IMG/VR virus record: IMGVR_UViG_3300023215_000707
Span: 1 to 64,000 of that record
Length of the DNA stretch: 64,000 nt
DNA from: a virus
Direction: 5' to 3' (one strand)
Made by a program: the position numbers and the translations under genes. How positions within the stretch are numbered: position 1 is the first letter of the stretch; each line of letters opens with the position of its first letter. A model generated the notes under the pieces. It saw only the letters and a list, made by a program, of their open reading frames with translations, made no database searches and was not told where the DNA came from. This document shows, piece after piece, positions 1 through 7,840 of the stretch.

Positions 1-828
1 GTTGGCAATACTGGAACAGTAAATATAACAGGATTAGATATAGATTGTAATTTTGGTAATGTTAGTGGAACAATAAAGAATATTGGATTAGATGTAAATG
101 TGGCTGGTGCAGACACTAATTATCCAGCATTATTTAATGGTGGTAATGTTGGTATAGGACAAACAACACCTATCGCCCCTTTGCATATCACATACACTGG
201 GGATGGAAGTGGTTTAATTATAGAATCAACAGATGGGGGTTCAACAAATGCTCCTGATTTAATTTTATTTAGAAATTCTGGAAGTCCAGCCGATGATGAT
301 GAATTAGGCGTAATTAATTTTAGGGGAGAGGATGATGGTGGTTATTATGTTGATTATGCTTATATTTCTGCAAGAACTACCGAAGTTTCCAATGGGTCGG
401 AAGAAGGCGCACTTAAATTTGGAATATTTGATGCGGGAATTTCAAGCACTATGGCTAGACTTGCGAAACCTAATGTGGGAGAAGGACTTTCAGGCATTAC
501 TGTTCATGCGGGTTGGCATACAAGGGCAACAGTGGCTAGTGTTGCCGGTGCTACTTATTCTCCAGATATTGCTTGTTCAGGAATTGTAATTTTAATGACT
601 AATGGTTCATCAATAGTTACTTTACCTGATGTTGCCGCCGCAGATGTTGGGGTGCAATTCACCTGCATTAATACTTCAGGTGGAACATTAACTGGTAAAA
701 TAATTTCAGCAGATACCAGCAATACTCGTTTTAATGGTGCAGGTTCTTATGCCGCACAAGATATTACTGACGACCAAGCATTAACTTTCTTATGCACTGG
801 CGCAAATAATTGGCAAATCATTGGGTGA
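1..828 (+). CDS. Tail fibre / receptor-binding protein, C-terminal part (5' end outside window)
   Basis: The frame is open from base 1 and runs 275 codons to a TGA, so the gene starts upstream. The sequence is rich in Gly, Asn, Thr and short beta-strand repeats. It contains VGIGQTTPIAPLHI, which resembles the VGIGT.xP...LHV motif common at the start of the distal part of phage tail fibres and spikes. There is no S74-type self-cleaving chaperone domain in the part visible. It probably forms a trimeric beta-structured fibre that contacts the cell. The next gene follows after 6 bases, so the two are likely co-transcribed and translationally coupled. The family assignment rests on the motif and composition only. 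Confidence 0.65.
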   Translation, partial: VGNTGTVNITGLDIDCNFGNVSGTIKNIGLDVNVAGADTNYPALFNGGNVGIGQTTPIAPLHITYTGDGSGLIIESTDGGSTNAPDLILFRNSGSPADDDELGVINFRGEDDGGYYVDYAYISARTTEVSNGSEEGALKFGIFDAGISSTMARLAKPNVGEGLSGITVHAGWHTRATVASVAGATYSPDIACSGIVILMTNGSSIVTLPDVAAADVGVQFTCINTSGGTLTGKIISADTSNTRFNGAGSYAAQDITDDQALTFLCTGANNWQIIG

Positions 829-834
829 TATTAT

Positions 835-1284
835 ATGGGCTTTCATTGGGAATTTGGGGTTGTTCAACAAGGTTCTTCTTCTTCTTCTTCTTCACCTTTA
901 GCCGTATCAATTGCTTCTAATAATTCTCCAACTAATGTAATAATTATGACTGGTGGGCCAGGAACTAGTGCCACTTCTGCGGTAGGTGCTATTGATTATA
1001 TTGTAACAGCCAGTAGTGGAACTGCACCCTATACTTATGCGTGGGTTCTTTCCGAACAGGTGGACCCTAACCCCCCACCGGGGGCCTTTGTAATAAATAC
1101 TCAAGGAACTACTAATGCGGCGCAATATGATACTGGAAGAATTGATGGTTCATTCCCCGGCGGAGGGCCGGGACCACCCCCGCCCCCGCCCGCAAATGCA
1201 ACGTATAGAGTGGTTTGCACTGTTTCGGATAGTGCTGGTGGAAGTGTAACTGCACAAGATGATTTTATAGTAATTATTATGTGA
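835..1284 (+). CDS. Small virion surface protein with Ig-like/PKD-like fold
   Basis: 149 residues. The N-terminus holds a run of seven serines (about residues 14-20, encoded by a TCT/TCA repeat), then a beta-rich domain with alternating hydrophobics ending in YRVVCTVSDSAGGSVTAQDD, which looks like the last strands of an Ig-like or PKD domain. A Pro/Gly-rich loop with a run of six prolines lies at about residues 104-119. Ig-like domains often decorate tails and capsids of tailed viruses. It sits 6 bases behind the tail-fibre gene, so a fibre-tip or adhesion role is likely. It is the last + strand gene of this block. Confidence 0.5.
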   Translation: MGFHWEFGVVQQGSSSSSSSPLAVSIASNNSPTNVIIMTGGPGTSATSAVGAIDYIVTASSGTAPYTYAWVLSEQVDPNPPPGAFVINTQGTTNAAQYDTGRIDGSFPGGGPGPPPPPPANATYRVVCTVSDSAGGSVTAQDDFIVIIM

Positions 1285-1377
1285 AATATCTTCCACCTTG
1301 GAACAATATAGAACTTGGAATAAGTAATGTGAAAAATCTAGTCAGTTTAAATCGAATCACTTATAAAGCAATATAAA

Positions 1378-1401
1378 TTGGGGAATAATTATCTACCCCA
1401 A
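1378..1401 (+). terminator. Stem-loop after the tail genes
   Basis: TTGGGG and CCCCAA form a 6-bp stem around a 12-nt AT-rich loop, about 95 bases after the last + strand tail gene. It lies between convergent transcription units. The downstream bases are A-rich on this strand, so it is not a classic U-tract terminator. Confidence 0.4.
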
Positions 1402-1414
1402 TAGAAAATAAAAT

Positions 1415-1449
1415 AAAAAAAAGGGAGCAGGGCCGAAGCCCCGCCCCCT
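1415..1449 (-). terminator. Intrinsic terminator of the early (-) module
   Basis: Read on the minus strand, a GC-rich stem with GGGC-UUCG-GCCC at its tip (outer arms GGGGCG and GCUCCC, with mismatches) is followed by eight U. It begins at the stop codon of the last minus-strand gene. The c(UUCG)g tetraloop is the extra-stable RNA loop and also occurs in the accessory-island hairpins. The ATTTTATTTTC beyond it is also U-rich. Confidence 0.75.
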
Positions 1450-1580
1450 CATTTCCACAAATAACCACATTTGGAACATTCCCAAATTTTGATTATGTTA
1501 TTAGACCCGATGTAATGGCCTTTAATCCTCTTAGGAATAACATTCCTAGAGCATTCTTTACATTTACGCTTTAACGCCAT
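1449..1580 (-). CDS. Zinc-ribbon microprotein (43 aa)
   Basis: A 43-residue lysine-rich protein with two CxxC pairs (Cys7/Cys10 and Cys36/Cys39), the spacing of a zinc ribbon. It is the last gene of the early module, and its stop codon touches the terminator. Function unknown; a nucleic-acid-binding or protein-bridging role is typical of such peptides. Confidence comes from the four cysteines and tight packing, because the frame is short. Confidence 0.6.
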   Translation of the reverse strand: MALKRKCKECSRNVIPKRIKGHYIGSNNIIKIWECSKCGYLWK

Positions 1581-1581
1581 C

Positions 1582-1740
1582 TTAACTCTTTTTAGGAACA
1601 TCATCTTTTACTAAATTATTAATATATTCTTCAACTGAATCTTCATTTACAGATGCTCCGCCAAATGCGGCGAAAAACAATATACTAATAACAATAAAAA
1701 ATACAAACCATAAAAATACTTCACCAGTAGTTAATACCAT
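1582..1740 (-). CDS. Small single-pass membrane protein (52 aa)
   Basis: The start codon overlaps the stop of the exonuclease gene (TAATG), indicating translational coupling. Residues 8-26 are almost entirely hydrophobic (one membrane helix, VFLWFVFFIVISILFFAAF). The remaining about 25 residues are charged and probably cytoplasmic. No family recognised. Confidence 0.55.
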   Translation of the reverse strand: MVLTTGEVFLWFVFFIVISILFFAAFGGASVNEDSVEEYINNLVKDDVPKKS

Positions 1741-2339
1741 TACCAATTCACCTCTACTTCTATTTCTTTTTCTTCTGCCATATTAAACACTTTTATTATA
1801 TTATTATCTTTACCATATTTCCATAATTCATATACTAATTGTGAATCTTTCAAACAATAATCCACAACTATATCATATTCTCCCTGCTTCCATAACCTCG
1901 GAGCATCCATACTGTTAAGAGTTTTTTGCTTGCCTAATGTGTGGTCCACTAGATTATTCAAGGCATACCTATCGCCGTAATTTTCAACAAAATATTTACT
2001 AGTATCAATATATTGCTTATTAGTGATGTATTTACGAATACAATAAATATCCATAGCATCTCGTAAAACTGGTAAATCAAACGCTACAATGTTATGTCCT
2101 AAGAGAATGCCCCCCTTTTGGAAATGGTCGTCTAAATCAAATTTTAATTCTCTTAATGGTTTAGTTTGAATGCCGGATTTAGCGAATGTATCGGAAACTG
2201 GTTCATCAACATAAACTGTTCCAGTATCTCCATTCCATGTAGTAACTGTTGAAACTAGAAACATATGGGTGTTGCCCCAACCCCCAATATCTGTTGAAAG
2301 GTTTTTTGTTTCCAAATCAATAGCCATAACATTATTCAT
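1740..2339 (-). CDS. DEDDy-type 3'-5' exonuclease
   Basis: 199 residues with the three Exo motifs of the RNase H-like DEDD superfamily: MAIDLET near residue 5 (D-x-E), GHNIVAFDLPVL near residue 85 (N..FD), and YCLKDSQLVYEL near residue 165 (Y-x3-D, the y subtype, as in family A and B polymerase proofreading domains). The protein is a stand-alone exonuclease domain with no polymerase attached. The viral PolB-N has its own Exo motifs, so this is a second proofreading-type nuclease, perhaps for processing or recombination. It overlaps the upstream small gene by 8 bases. Confidence 0.75.
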   Translation of the reverse strand: MNNVMAIDLETKNLSTDIGGWGNTHMFLVSTVTTWNGDTGTVYVDEPVSDTFAKSGIQTKPLRELKFDLDDHFQKGGILLGHNIVAFDLPVLRDAMDIYCIRKYITNKQYIDTSKYFVENYGDRYALNNLVDHTLGKQKTLNSMDAPRLWKQGEYDIVVDYCLKDSQLVYELWKYGKDNNIIKVFNMAEEKEIEVEVNW

Positions 2340-2571
2340 TTTTGCCGCCGCTCCATAATTTTAACACTTCATCTTCTTTTTCTTGTTCCGGCGAAGGTTC
2401 ATCAATAGACTCACACTTCTTTAGAAAGGCGCATAATTTATTACCTGCTACACTAACTATGGCGGCTACTTCCCAACCTTCATTGCCTTCTGTATTTAAA
2501 GCATCAATCATGGTTTTTGGGCCATCTTGCACATCGAATACTACATATTTATTTTCCCATATTGCTTTCAT
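2332..2571 (-). CDS. DUF4177-like small protein
   Basis: 79 residues. The core reads like the DUF4177 pattern: a first strand (KYVVFDV), then ALNTEGNEGWEVAAIVSV and a last strand ending CAFLKK, followed by an acidic tail rich in Glu. Family members are small alpha-beta proteins of unknown role, frequent in viruses and bacteria. It sits two bases from the helicase-like gene and overlaps the exonuclease gene, so it belongs to the replication operon. Confidence 0.5.
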   Translation of the reverse strand: MKAIWENKYVVFDVQDGPKTMIDALNTEGNEGWEVAAIVSVAGNKLCAFLKKCESIDEPSPEQEKEDEVLKLWSGGKNE

Positions 2572-2573
2572 TA

Positions 2574-4319
2574 TTATTCCTCATTTTCTTCTTTTAATCT
2601 TACATAGTTATATTTGCCATTTCTTAGTTCTTCAAAATATTCATTTGATATTGCGTTATATTTAGCGTAGGTAGTTACATTAGATACTTTTAATATACTT
2701 TCTGCCTCTTCTATGAATAATTTTTTCCAAACATATCCACCTTCTATTTTTTCATGAGGTTTAGCACTGTTTTTAGAGTTTGCTAACGCTAGTTTGAACT
2801 GGGCCATATTATTCTTCTGTTCTACTGCTGTTCTACTTTGCTTAAAAGATTTTTCTAACCATTCCACTAAAGCCTCATAACATTGTTTTACTACTTTTTC
2901 TCCTTGTTTAACATTTATTTCGGAAACAATGAACCTTTTATCGGGGTTAGGTTCTCTATTAGATTCAGTTATGCAATTTAACACCGCTAATTTAGCAATG
3001 TATTCTATTAGATTCATTTCAAATAACCTAATAATTTTTCTAAAATAAGGGTCAAGTTCTTTAATATAATCAAGTATTTTAGTGTGTGCTGAATCTAACG
3101 CTTCGTTAGAAGATTTGGTATAAGACACTGTTTGTAATCTATCTTTTCCAACCGATTCATATTTAGTTTTTGTTAAATTAAATATTTCTATTATTTCTTT
3201 TTTAAGGAATAATGGTGGGCCTTTTTGTTCCGAAATTATTCCAAATTTACTAATTACTTTTTTACGCATATCTGTAAGTATTTTATCAGGAACATCCCAT
3301 ATATAGGGGAGAAACCTTTGAATTACACCTTTTGTTGTTACAGTGTGTCTTAATTTTTCTGGAATAAAAGTAGCCGCTAGTATAGTAAATTTAGAATCTA
3401 GAGCAATAATAGGTTTTCCTGTAAGAATTTTTTCATAAACATTAGCACCAATATGAAAGTTATTCATAATATGTTGAAAAACAACAGTCATTCCTTCTTT
3501 ATGTTGTCTCTCTTTAAATACACCGCTATTTTCAAATTCATCTGCAAACCAAAAACCTTCACCATGAATGGGTCCAAAATGTATTAACCACGGTTCTTTA
3601 TTACGTTCTCTTTTTAAACGATTTTGTCTAAGTTCTTCATCTCTCATACTTTCTGCTTTAGTTCTTGTTTCCTCATTTCCCCTAGTTATATCCTGTGCGT
3701 ATTTATTGCGAGTAGTATTATTATCATCTACAAATATTCTATTTAATTCATCTTCATCATCAGTATAATTTTGATTTTCCGTATGTGAGCCAATGAGGGA
3801 TGCTGTGGTGTAATCTGTTAATTTACAAACTTTTCCAGCAACTAATTTTTTACCATCGTTATCCTCAATATCTCCTAAATCTTTATAAATTTCTTCCATT
3901 AATGGTAATAAAACATATTTAATCAAAGTGGTTTTTCCACTTCTTGCTGTTTGAATATTTAATAAATGAACCCTTGTATCAATAGTAGTTGGTCCAAATG
4001 GAATTTCTACCATATGTTTGACTAAATCTCCTAAAATAGAATAATAACCAATAGTTGCAGGAACATCATTATAACGAGAATAGGTGCAACATACCTTTTT
4101 AAATTTTAAAACGGTTTCTGGTAATTTTTTATCTCTTTGTTGTTTTTTAGAAATTTCATCTTCTAAATGAATCCTTGTATCAATATTTTCTGTTATTTCT
4201 TCTGCCTTTCTTAAGAAATCTTCAACTTCTTTATCAAATTCCCCAATTTCTTCATTATCATTTTCCAATACCTTACCAGTATTTAATTTATAAGGGTCTT
4301 GAGTTTCTTCATTATTCAT
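2574..4319 (-). CDS. AAA+ P-loop ATPase, probable replicative helicase (MCM-like)
   Basis: 581 residues. Walker A is ARSGKTTL (about residue 130). Walker B is GFWFADEFEN (about residue 258). A sensor-1-like strand FTILAATFIPEK lies at about residue 312, followed by a conserved Arg-rich stretch (KGVIQRFLPYIWDVP). The N-terminal 90 residues are acidic and probably a separate domain. The motif spacing and position at the end of a replication operon fit a viral replicative helicase of the MCM or DUF3987-like AAA+ group. I cannot distinguish these by eye, and no MCM zinc motif is visible. The start codon overlaps the stop of the small HhH frame (ATGA). Confidence 0.6.
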   Translation of the reverse strand: MNNEETQDPYKLNTGKVLENDNEEIGEFDKEVEDFLRKAEEITENIDTRIHLEDEISKKQQRDKKLPETVLKFKKVCCTYSRYNDVPATIGYYSILGDLVKHMVEIPFGPTTIDTRVHLLNIQTARSGKTTLIKYVLLPLMEEIYKDLGDIEDNDGKKLVAGKVCKLTDYTTASLIGSHTENQNYTDDEDELNRIFVDDNNTTRNKYAQDITRGNEETRTKAESMRDEELRQNRLKRERNKEPWLIHFGPIHGEGFWFADEFENSGVFKERQHKEGMTVVFQHIMNNFHIGANVYEKILTGKPIIALDSKFTILAATFIPEKLRHTVTTKGVIQRFLPYIWDVPDKILTDMRKKVISKFGIISEQKGPPLFLKKEIIEIFNLTKTKYESVGKDRLQTVSYTKSSNEALDSAHTKILDYIKELDPYFRKIIRLFEMNLIEYIAKLAVLNCITESNREPNPDKRFIVSEINVKQGEKVVKQCYEALVEWLEKSFKQSRTAVEQKNNMAQFKLALANSKNSAKPHEKIEGGYVWKKLFIEEAESILKVSNVTTYAKYNAISNEYFEELRNGKYNYVRLKEENEE

Positions 4320-4429
4320 TGCATCACCTTCTTTTCGGAATTAAAAATATCTAAAATTCTACCTGCGGTAGTATTACCAATCCCATCCGATTTACATAAC
4401 TCATTAGAATTACTATCTCCTATTTCCAT
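4316..4429 (-). CDS. Helix-hairpin-helix fragment, +1 frame of the ERCC4 nuclease
   Basis: 37 codons from an internal ATG; the open frame extends back to base 4456. It reads ELCKSDGIGNTTAGRILDIF, a clear HhH motif (L..x.GIG..xA..Il..F). Upstream in the same frame, LLKEHGSLMEI matches the hairpin preceding it in Hef/XPF-type (HhH)2 domains (LLEHFGSVEKV). This is therefore the C-terminal half of the neighbouring ERCC4 nuclease, displaced by +1. It may be made by ribosomal frameshift, as a separate subunit, or the gene may be broken. It has only a weak ribosome-binding site of its own. Confidence 0.6.
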   Translation of the reverse strand: MEIGDSNSNELCKSDGIGNTTAGRILDIFNSEKKVMQ

Positions 4430-4973
4430 TAGACTTCCATGTTCTTTCAATAAGGATCAACATATCCACTCTTATATCATCAGTAGTTATTCGCTTAAAT
4501 AGTTGAGGCTTAATAACAGGTCGGTCTATTGGTTGCATCTTTGCAACACTACAAATTATTGAAGAAGCATTAGATTCAGTTAAAACCCAAATGGGTTTTA
4601 TATCTGTATCTAAGGCAATTCTCCCAATACCCCCATAGAATTTATTGGTAAGTAATTGTATCTTACGTTTAATAGGTAGTTTATTTTTAGGAGAGTATTT
4701 AATATATTTAAAGGCGTCATTTAAAGTTCCATAAATAATAACAATGTTGGTTTTAAAACATCTATCCATATTATCTAATTGAGTCCAAAGCCTTTTAGAA
4801 ATGATAGAGGATAAAAAATCATGAGTTGATTTGGCTTCAAAACAAACATCACCTATTATGTAATCCCCAACCTCAATCCATTCTTTAGAATATGAGATAT
4901 TCATTTTCTTACATTTTTTTATCACTAAATCTGTAAGGGTAGATTTCTCTCGACTATCAATAATTAAAGACAT
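4413..4973 (-). CDS. ERCC4-family (XPF/Mus81/Hef) structure-specific nuclease domain
   Basis: 186 residues. It begins SLIIDSREKS (the D-x-R-E motif), then WIEVGDYIIG, then FEAKSTHDFLSSIISKRLW (equivalent of the V-E-R-K-S/T active-site helix, with A for R). These are the nuclease motifs of XPF/Mus81/Hef, which cut branched DNA such as replication forks and flaps. Family members end in a tandem HhH DNA-binding domain; here the frame stops just inside it and the HhH continues in the +1 frame (see 4316-4429). GGGGGAGAT lies 4-5 bases before the ATG, a good Shine-Dalgarno site. Confidence 0.75.
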   Translation of the reverse strand: MSLIIDSREKSTLTDLVIKKCKKMNISYSKEWIEVGDYIIGDVCFEAKSTHDFLSSIISKRLWTQLDNMDRCFKTNIVIIYGTLNDAFKYIKYSPKNKLPIKRKIQLLTNKFYGGIGRIALDTDIKPIWVLTESNASSIICSVAKMQPIDRPVIKPQLFKRITTDDIRVDMLILIERTWKSNGNRR

Positions 4974-4975
4974 GA

Positions 4976-5065
4976 TTATCTCCCCCTAAGTTTTTGAATT
5001 ATAGAATCCCATGTTATTAGTAATACCATAAACCATACCAATAATACTTCTTTTACTTTTCCCAT
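4976..5065 (-). CDS. Membrane microprotein (29 aa)
   Basis: The ATG overlaps the primase stop codon (TAATG). Residues 6-19 (EVLLVWFMVLLITW) form one hydrophobic helix with basic flanks. Its 3' end carries the ribosome-binding site of the ERCC4 gene. It could be mainly a translational coupler, but a membrane helix between replication genes is also seen at 6141 and 30144. Confidence 0.4.
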   Translation of the reverse strand: MGKVKEVLLVWFMVLLITWDSIIQKLRGR

Positions 5066-6144
5066 TATTTCAATCTCCAACATTTGCCTATACAATACCC
5101 ATCGGATATTAATTTATTACAATTGGGGAAACTATAATTCCCATCTATTATATATTTGGTGCGAAATTCAGTTACATCTTCTTTGAAATCCAACCATACA
5201 TCATGAGTTTCATGTAGGTATTTTATTTCTGCAACGATTTGTTTCACGATTTGTTGTCTGGTTTCTACATCGGGGATTATTTTAATGGCAGTGAAAGGCA
5301 CATTCAAATCACACCATAATAATAAATCTCTATACCAACTAACCAAATACATTCGGGCAATATCCGTGGGGTTTTCCACCATAACTGCACTGTGCATACA
5401 AGGGGGGATTGGTAATTTGCCCACTTTTATTACATCAACTTCTACATTTGATTCTTCAATTGGTAGAACTTCCGGCCATTTAACCAAAGTATTACCCCTT
5501 ATAGTAACAGGTATATTGTTAGGTTTCTTAGCCAATTCCATTATTTGTTCAGCAGTAAGATTAGAAGACTCTTCAAAATCTAAGGGAATACAATAATAGC
5601 ACCCATTTTCATAAGCCGCTTTCATATTCATTGTATTGCGAATACGTCTTAGTCTTCGACTAGAAATAGCGGAACTATCTAGAGTTCCATTTATTGTTAG
5701 TTCTTTAACTTCATTAAAAAAGGCAGTTAATCTACGAATATTTCTTGTTGGTTCTCCATAAACATATACATGAAATCCCCTACCAGAAAAAGACATATCA
5801 AATTTATAACCATGATATATTAAATAATGTATAACTGCATCTAAATCATCTAAACAATCTTTAATTTGTTGTGCCTTAATCATTTGCGCCCCAGTGTTTT
5901 TATCCACTTCTCCATGATGGGCGTCAAAATCTAAGAATATCCTATCAAGAATAACAGTTGAAGTTACGGCTTGTTTATCGGTGTATTGTTCATAATCATA
6001 AACAGAAGTGAAACAATTCATTTTACCATTATAGAGTCTAACAAAATCATTAAATTCTTCTTGGTTATGAACTAATTTTCTTTTACTGGCGAAAGTGGTA
6101 GTTTGTTTATTAGCACTCGGCCAAACTTCTCTAGGAAATTTCAT
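5065..6144 (-). CDS. Single-chain archaeo-eukaryotic primase: PriS catalytic domain fused to PriL-type Fe-S domain
   Basis: 359 residues. N-terminal AEP domain: RIFLDFDAHH (metal-binding D-x-D, about residue 68), SFSGRGFHVYVYG (S..G.H motif II, about residue 120) and RRLRRIRNTMN (motif III, about residue 162). The C-terminal about 110 residues carry four cysteines placed as in the 4Fe-4S domain of PriL: Cys249 in PIPPC, then Cys342, Cys351 and Cys355 near the end. PriS-PriL fusions are known from mobile elements such as the Thermococcus plasmid pTN2. The protein would synthesise primers without a host large subunit. It is coupled to both neighbours by overlapping stop/start codons. Confidence 0.8.
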   Translation of the reverse strand: MKFPREVWPSANKQTTTFASKRKLVHNQEEFNDFVRLYNGKMNCFTSVYDYEQYTDKQAVTSTVILDRIFLDFDAHHGEVDKNTGAQMIKAQQIKDCLDDLDAVIHYLIYHGYKFDMSFSGRGFHVYVYGEPTRNIRRLTAFFNEVKELTINGTLDSSAISSRRLRRIRNTMNMKAAYENGCYYCIPLDFEESSNLTAEQIMELAKKPNNIPVTIRGNTLVKWPEVLPIEESNVEVDVIKVGKLPIPPCMHSAVMVENPTDIARMYLVSWYRDLLLWCDLNVPFTAIKIIPDVETRQQIVKQIVAEIKYLHETHDVWLDFKEDVTEFRTKYIIDGNYSFPNCNKLISDGYCIGKCWRLK

Positions 6145-6296
6145 TTCAATAACACCATACCTACTACAATAATAGTCATAATATTAACAATATTAACCAT
6201 CATAATTATTCTATTACTGAACTTAAGAGTATCGTGTATCTTTTCCATAATTTCGGTCAATTTATTTTGACCCTCTAACAATTCATCAAAGACCAT
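6141..6296 (-). CDS. Small membrane-anchored protein (51 aa)
   Basis: I chose the ATG at 6296 (MVFDELLEGQ) because the longer frame from 6347 overlaps the upstream gene by 62 bases. An amphipathic N-terminal half is followed by a C-terminal hydrophobic helix (about residues 28-50). It overlaps the primase start by 4 bases. No family recognised; it might tether a replication protein to the membrane. Confidence 0.45.
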   Translation of the reverse strand: MVFDELLEGQNKLTEIMEKIHDTLKFSNRIIMMVNIVNIMTIIVVGMVLLK

Positions 6297-6792
6297 CAAA
6301 AATCCTCTCCACTTTAACATCTCCGGCTCTTGTTGAAACTTTACCATCTTTTTCTTCTAAAGAGGGTTCTTCCAATACATCTTTACCTTTAATTAAATCT
6401 TTCATTATATCTTTACCTACTGCCATTTCTAGTTTAGAACCTTGTAGAGAGTCTTTGGGTTTTTCTATTAAAGATGCAGGTTTTTCTGCTGGAATTGAAA
6501 GTGTGGGCTTTCCCGCAAAATTAACTGTTGCTGATTCAAACTTCTTTTTAAAGACCACCATTACTTCTTCTTCTAATTGTTGCATAACTAAAATGTTGAA
6601 TAATGAACCAAACGAATGTTCCCAAGTTTCTAATTCAGGAATTTGTTTTTCCCATATCATTTCTAGTTGAGATTCTAAATCTAATTCATGGTAAAGTTCT
6701 TCTGCAACTTGTTTAGAAACATCAGGCAATTTCAACAATTCATGGAATTTCCAATCTTTACTATCTATTTTTTCTTGTATTTTATCTTTCAT
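6286..6792 (-). CDS. Unknown early protein, 168 aa
   Basis: The helical N-terminal half (residues 1-85, with an EEEVMVVFKKKFE segment) is followed by a low-complexity Lys/Glu/Pro-rich linker and a short charged tail. No enzymatic motif seen. It lies between the Cas4/RecB-like nuclease and the primase; the layout suggests a replication accessory or scaffold protein. Confidence 0.5.
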   Translation of the reverse strand: MKDKIQEKIDSKDWKFHELLKLPDVSKQVAEELYHELDLESQLEMIWEKQIPELETWEHSFGSLFNILVMQQLEEEVMVVFKKKFESATVNFAGKPTLSIPAEKPASLIEKPKDSLQGSKLEMAVGKDIMKDLIKGKDVLEEPSLEEKDGKVSTRAGDVKVERIFDGL

Positions 6793-6830
6793 ATATCTTT
6801 TTCCCCCCCCATTTTTTCTTATCCATTATT

Positions 6831-7673
6831 TCACCATTCCCACATTCCGGCGTTTTGTGCAGTATCACAAATTCCAATGAAAGAACAATACTGGCATTTA
6901 TTATAATAATATTCAGCAGGGAATAAATTTTGTTCATAAGAATATATTATTGTTGCAATCCTTTTAACTACATCATTTTCATTTCTAGTCTTTACCTTTT
7001 CTACATGGAAATAATTTGCGGCAGGGAAATACCAACCCCAATGAGTCACAGGGGAAAGTTCACAATCAGGGTCATTATCCATTAAAATTTTATAGAAAGC
7101 CATTTCCTTTCGCATCCCTGTTGCCTTGCGTGGTTTCCAAACACCTGTTTTAAATTCAACAGGTATGTAACCATCCCCTTCAAGGAAAATTCTATCAATA
7201 ATACCCTGTAAATGCACAACATAATTTCTAGATAATTCAAATTTAGGGTTAGCATCTTTAGGGATAATCACTTGAGCATTACATTTTAATTCATTACCAA
7301 CAGGGAGAAAATCTCCTATTGAATCTTTAGAAGCAAGAAATCTTTCGGCTTCAAATGTAGCCATTGTTTGATACATTTCTCCATAATCATCTATTGGAAA
7401 TAACCCCATACAATATTCATATAATGGTTGTTGTGATAACCCTTCTGCTTTTTTAATATCAAAATTATTATAAAAATGTTCATAAGAATTGTGAATTACT
7501 GTTCCCTTTATCATGGCAGGATTAGGTTCTGTTTTTCTACGTTCAATATAACTAAATTCATATTGCTTTCTACAAAATTCAAACGTATTCAATGATGATT
7601 TCGTAATCTTTAATATGGGCATTGAAGGGTCACTAGCCCATTCATGATTCCATTGATATGTGTATTCGCTCAT
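6831..7673 (-). CDS. Cas4/RecB-type PD-(D/E)xK nuclease with Fe-S cluster
   Basis: 280 residues from the ATG at 7673, chosen over the ATG at 7691 because GAGGG lies 6 bases before it and it overlaps the upstream stop as ATGA. Motifs of the RecB-like PDDEXK_1 family: SSLNTFEFCRKQYEF near the start, GTVIHNSYEHF (conserved His), GIIDRIF then IPVEFKTG (the D and E-x-K catalytic pair), MAFYKIL (QxxxY-like helix), and CQYCSFIGIC near the C-terminus. The last three cysteines with the early FEFC cysteine give a 4Fe-4S site as in Cas4 and AddB. It probably processes DNA ends in viral recombination or replication. Confidence 0.75.
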   Translation of the reverse strand: MSEYTYQWNHEWASDPSMPILKITKSSLNTFEFCRKQYEFSYIERRKTEPNPAMIKGTVIHNSYEHFYNNFDIKKAEGLSQQPLYEYCMGLFPIDDYGEMYQTMATFEAERFLASKDSIGDFLPVGNELKCNAQVIIPKDANPKFELSRNYVVHLQGIIDRIFLEGDGYIPVEFKTGVWKPRKATGMRKEMAFYKILMDNDPDCELSPVTHWGWYFPAANYFHVEKVKTRNENDVVKRIATIIYSYEQNLFPAEYYYNKCQYCSFIGICDTAQNAGMWEW

Positions 7674-7840
7674 TTTAATCCCTCTTTCCAATTATTTATC
7701 ATTTCATCTAACCCTACCATAAAATCAACTATATGATTTTGAATTTTTTCTATTTCTTTTAATTTCAAAGTCAAAGAATTAATTTTAGATTCTAAATTTT
7801 GTAAATGTCTTTTATCAGTTGGTGCTTTTTTCCAAAACAT
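7670..7840 (-). CDS. Small coiled-coil protein (56 aa)
   Basis: The ATG overlaps the stop of PolB-C (TAATG) and its stop overlaps the start of the nuclease gene (ATGA). Residues 14-45 have a heptad pattern of Leu/Ile (LESKINSLTLKLKEIEKI). It is likely a real coupled gene; role unknown. Confidence 0.5.
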   Translation of the reverse strand: MFWKKAPTDKRHLQNLESKINSLTLKLKEIEKIQNHIVDFMVGLDEMINNWKEGLK

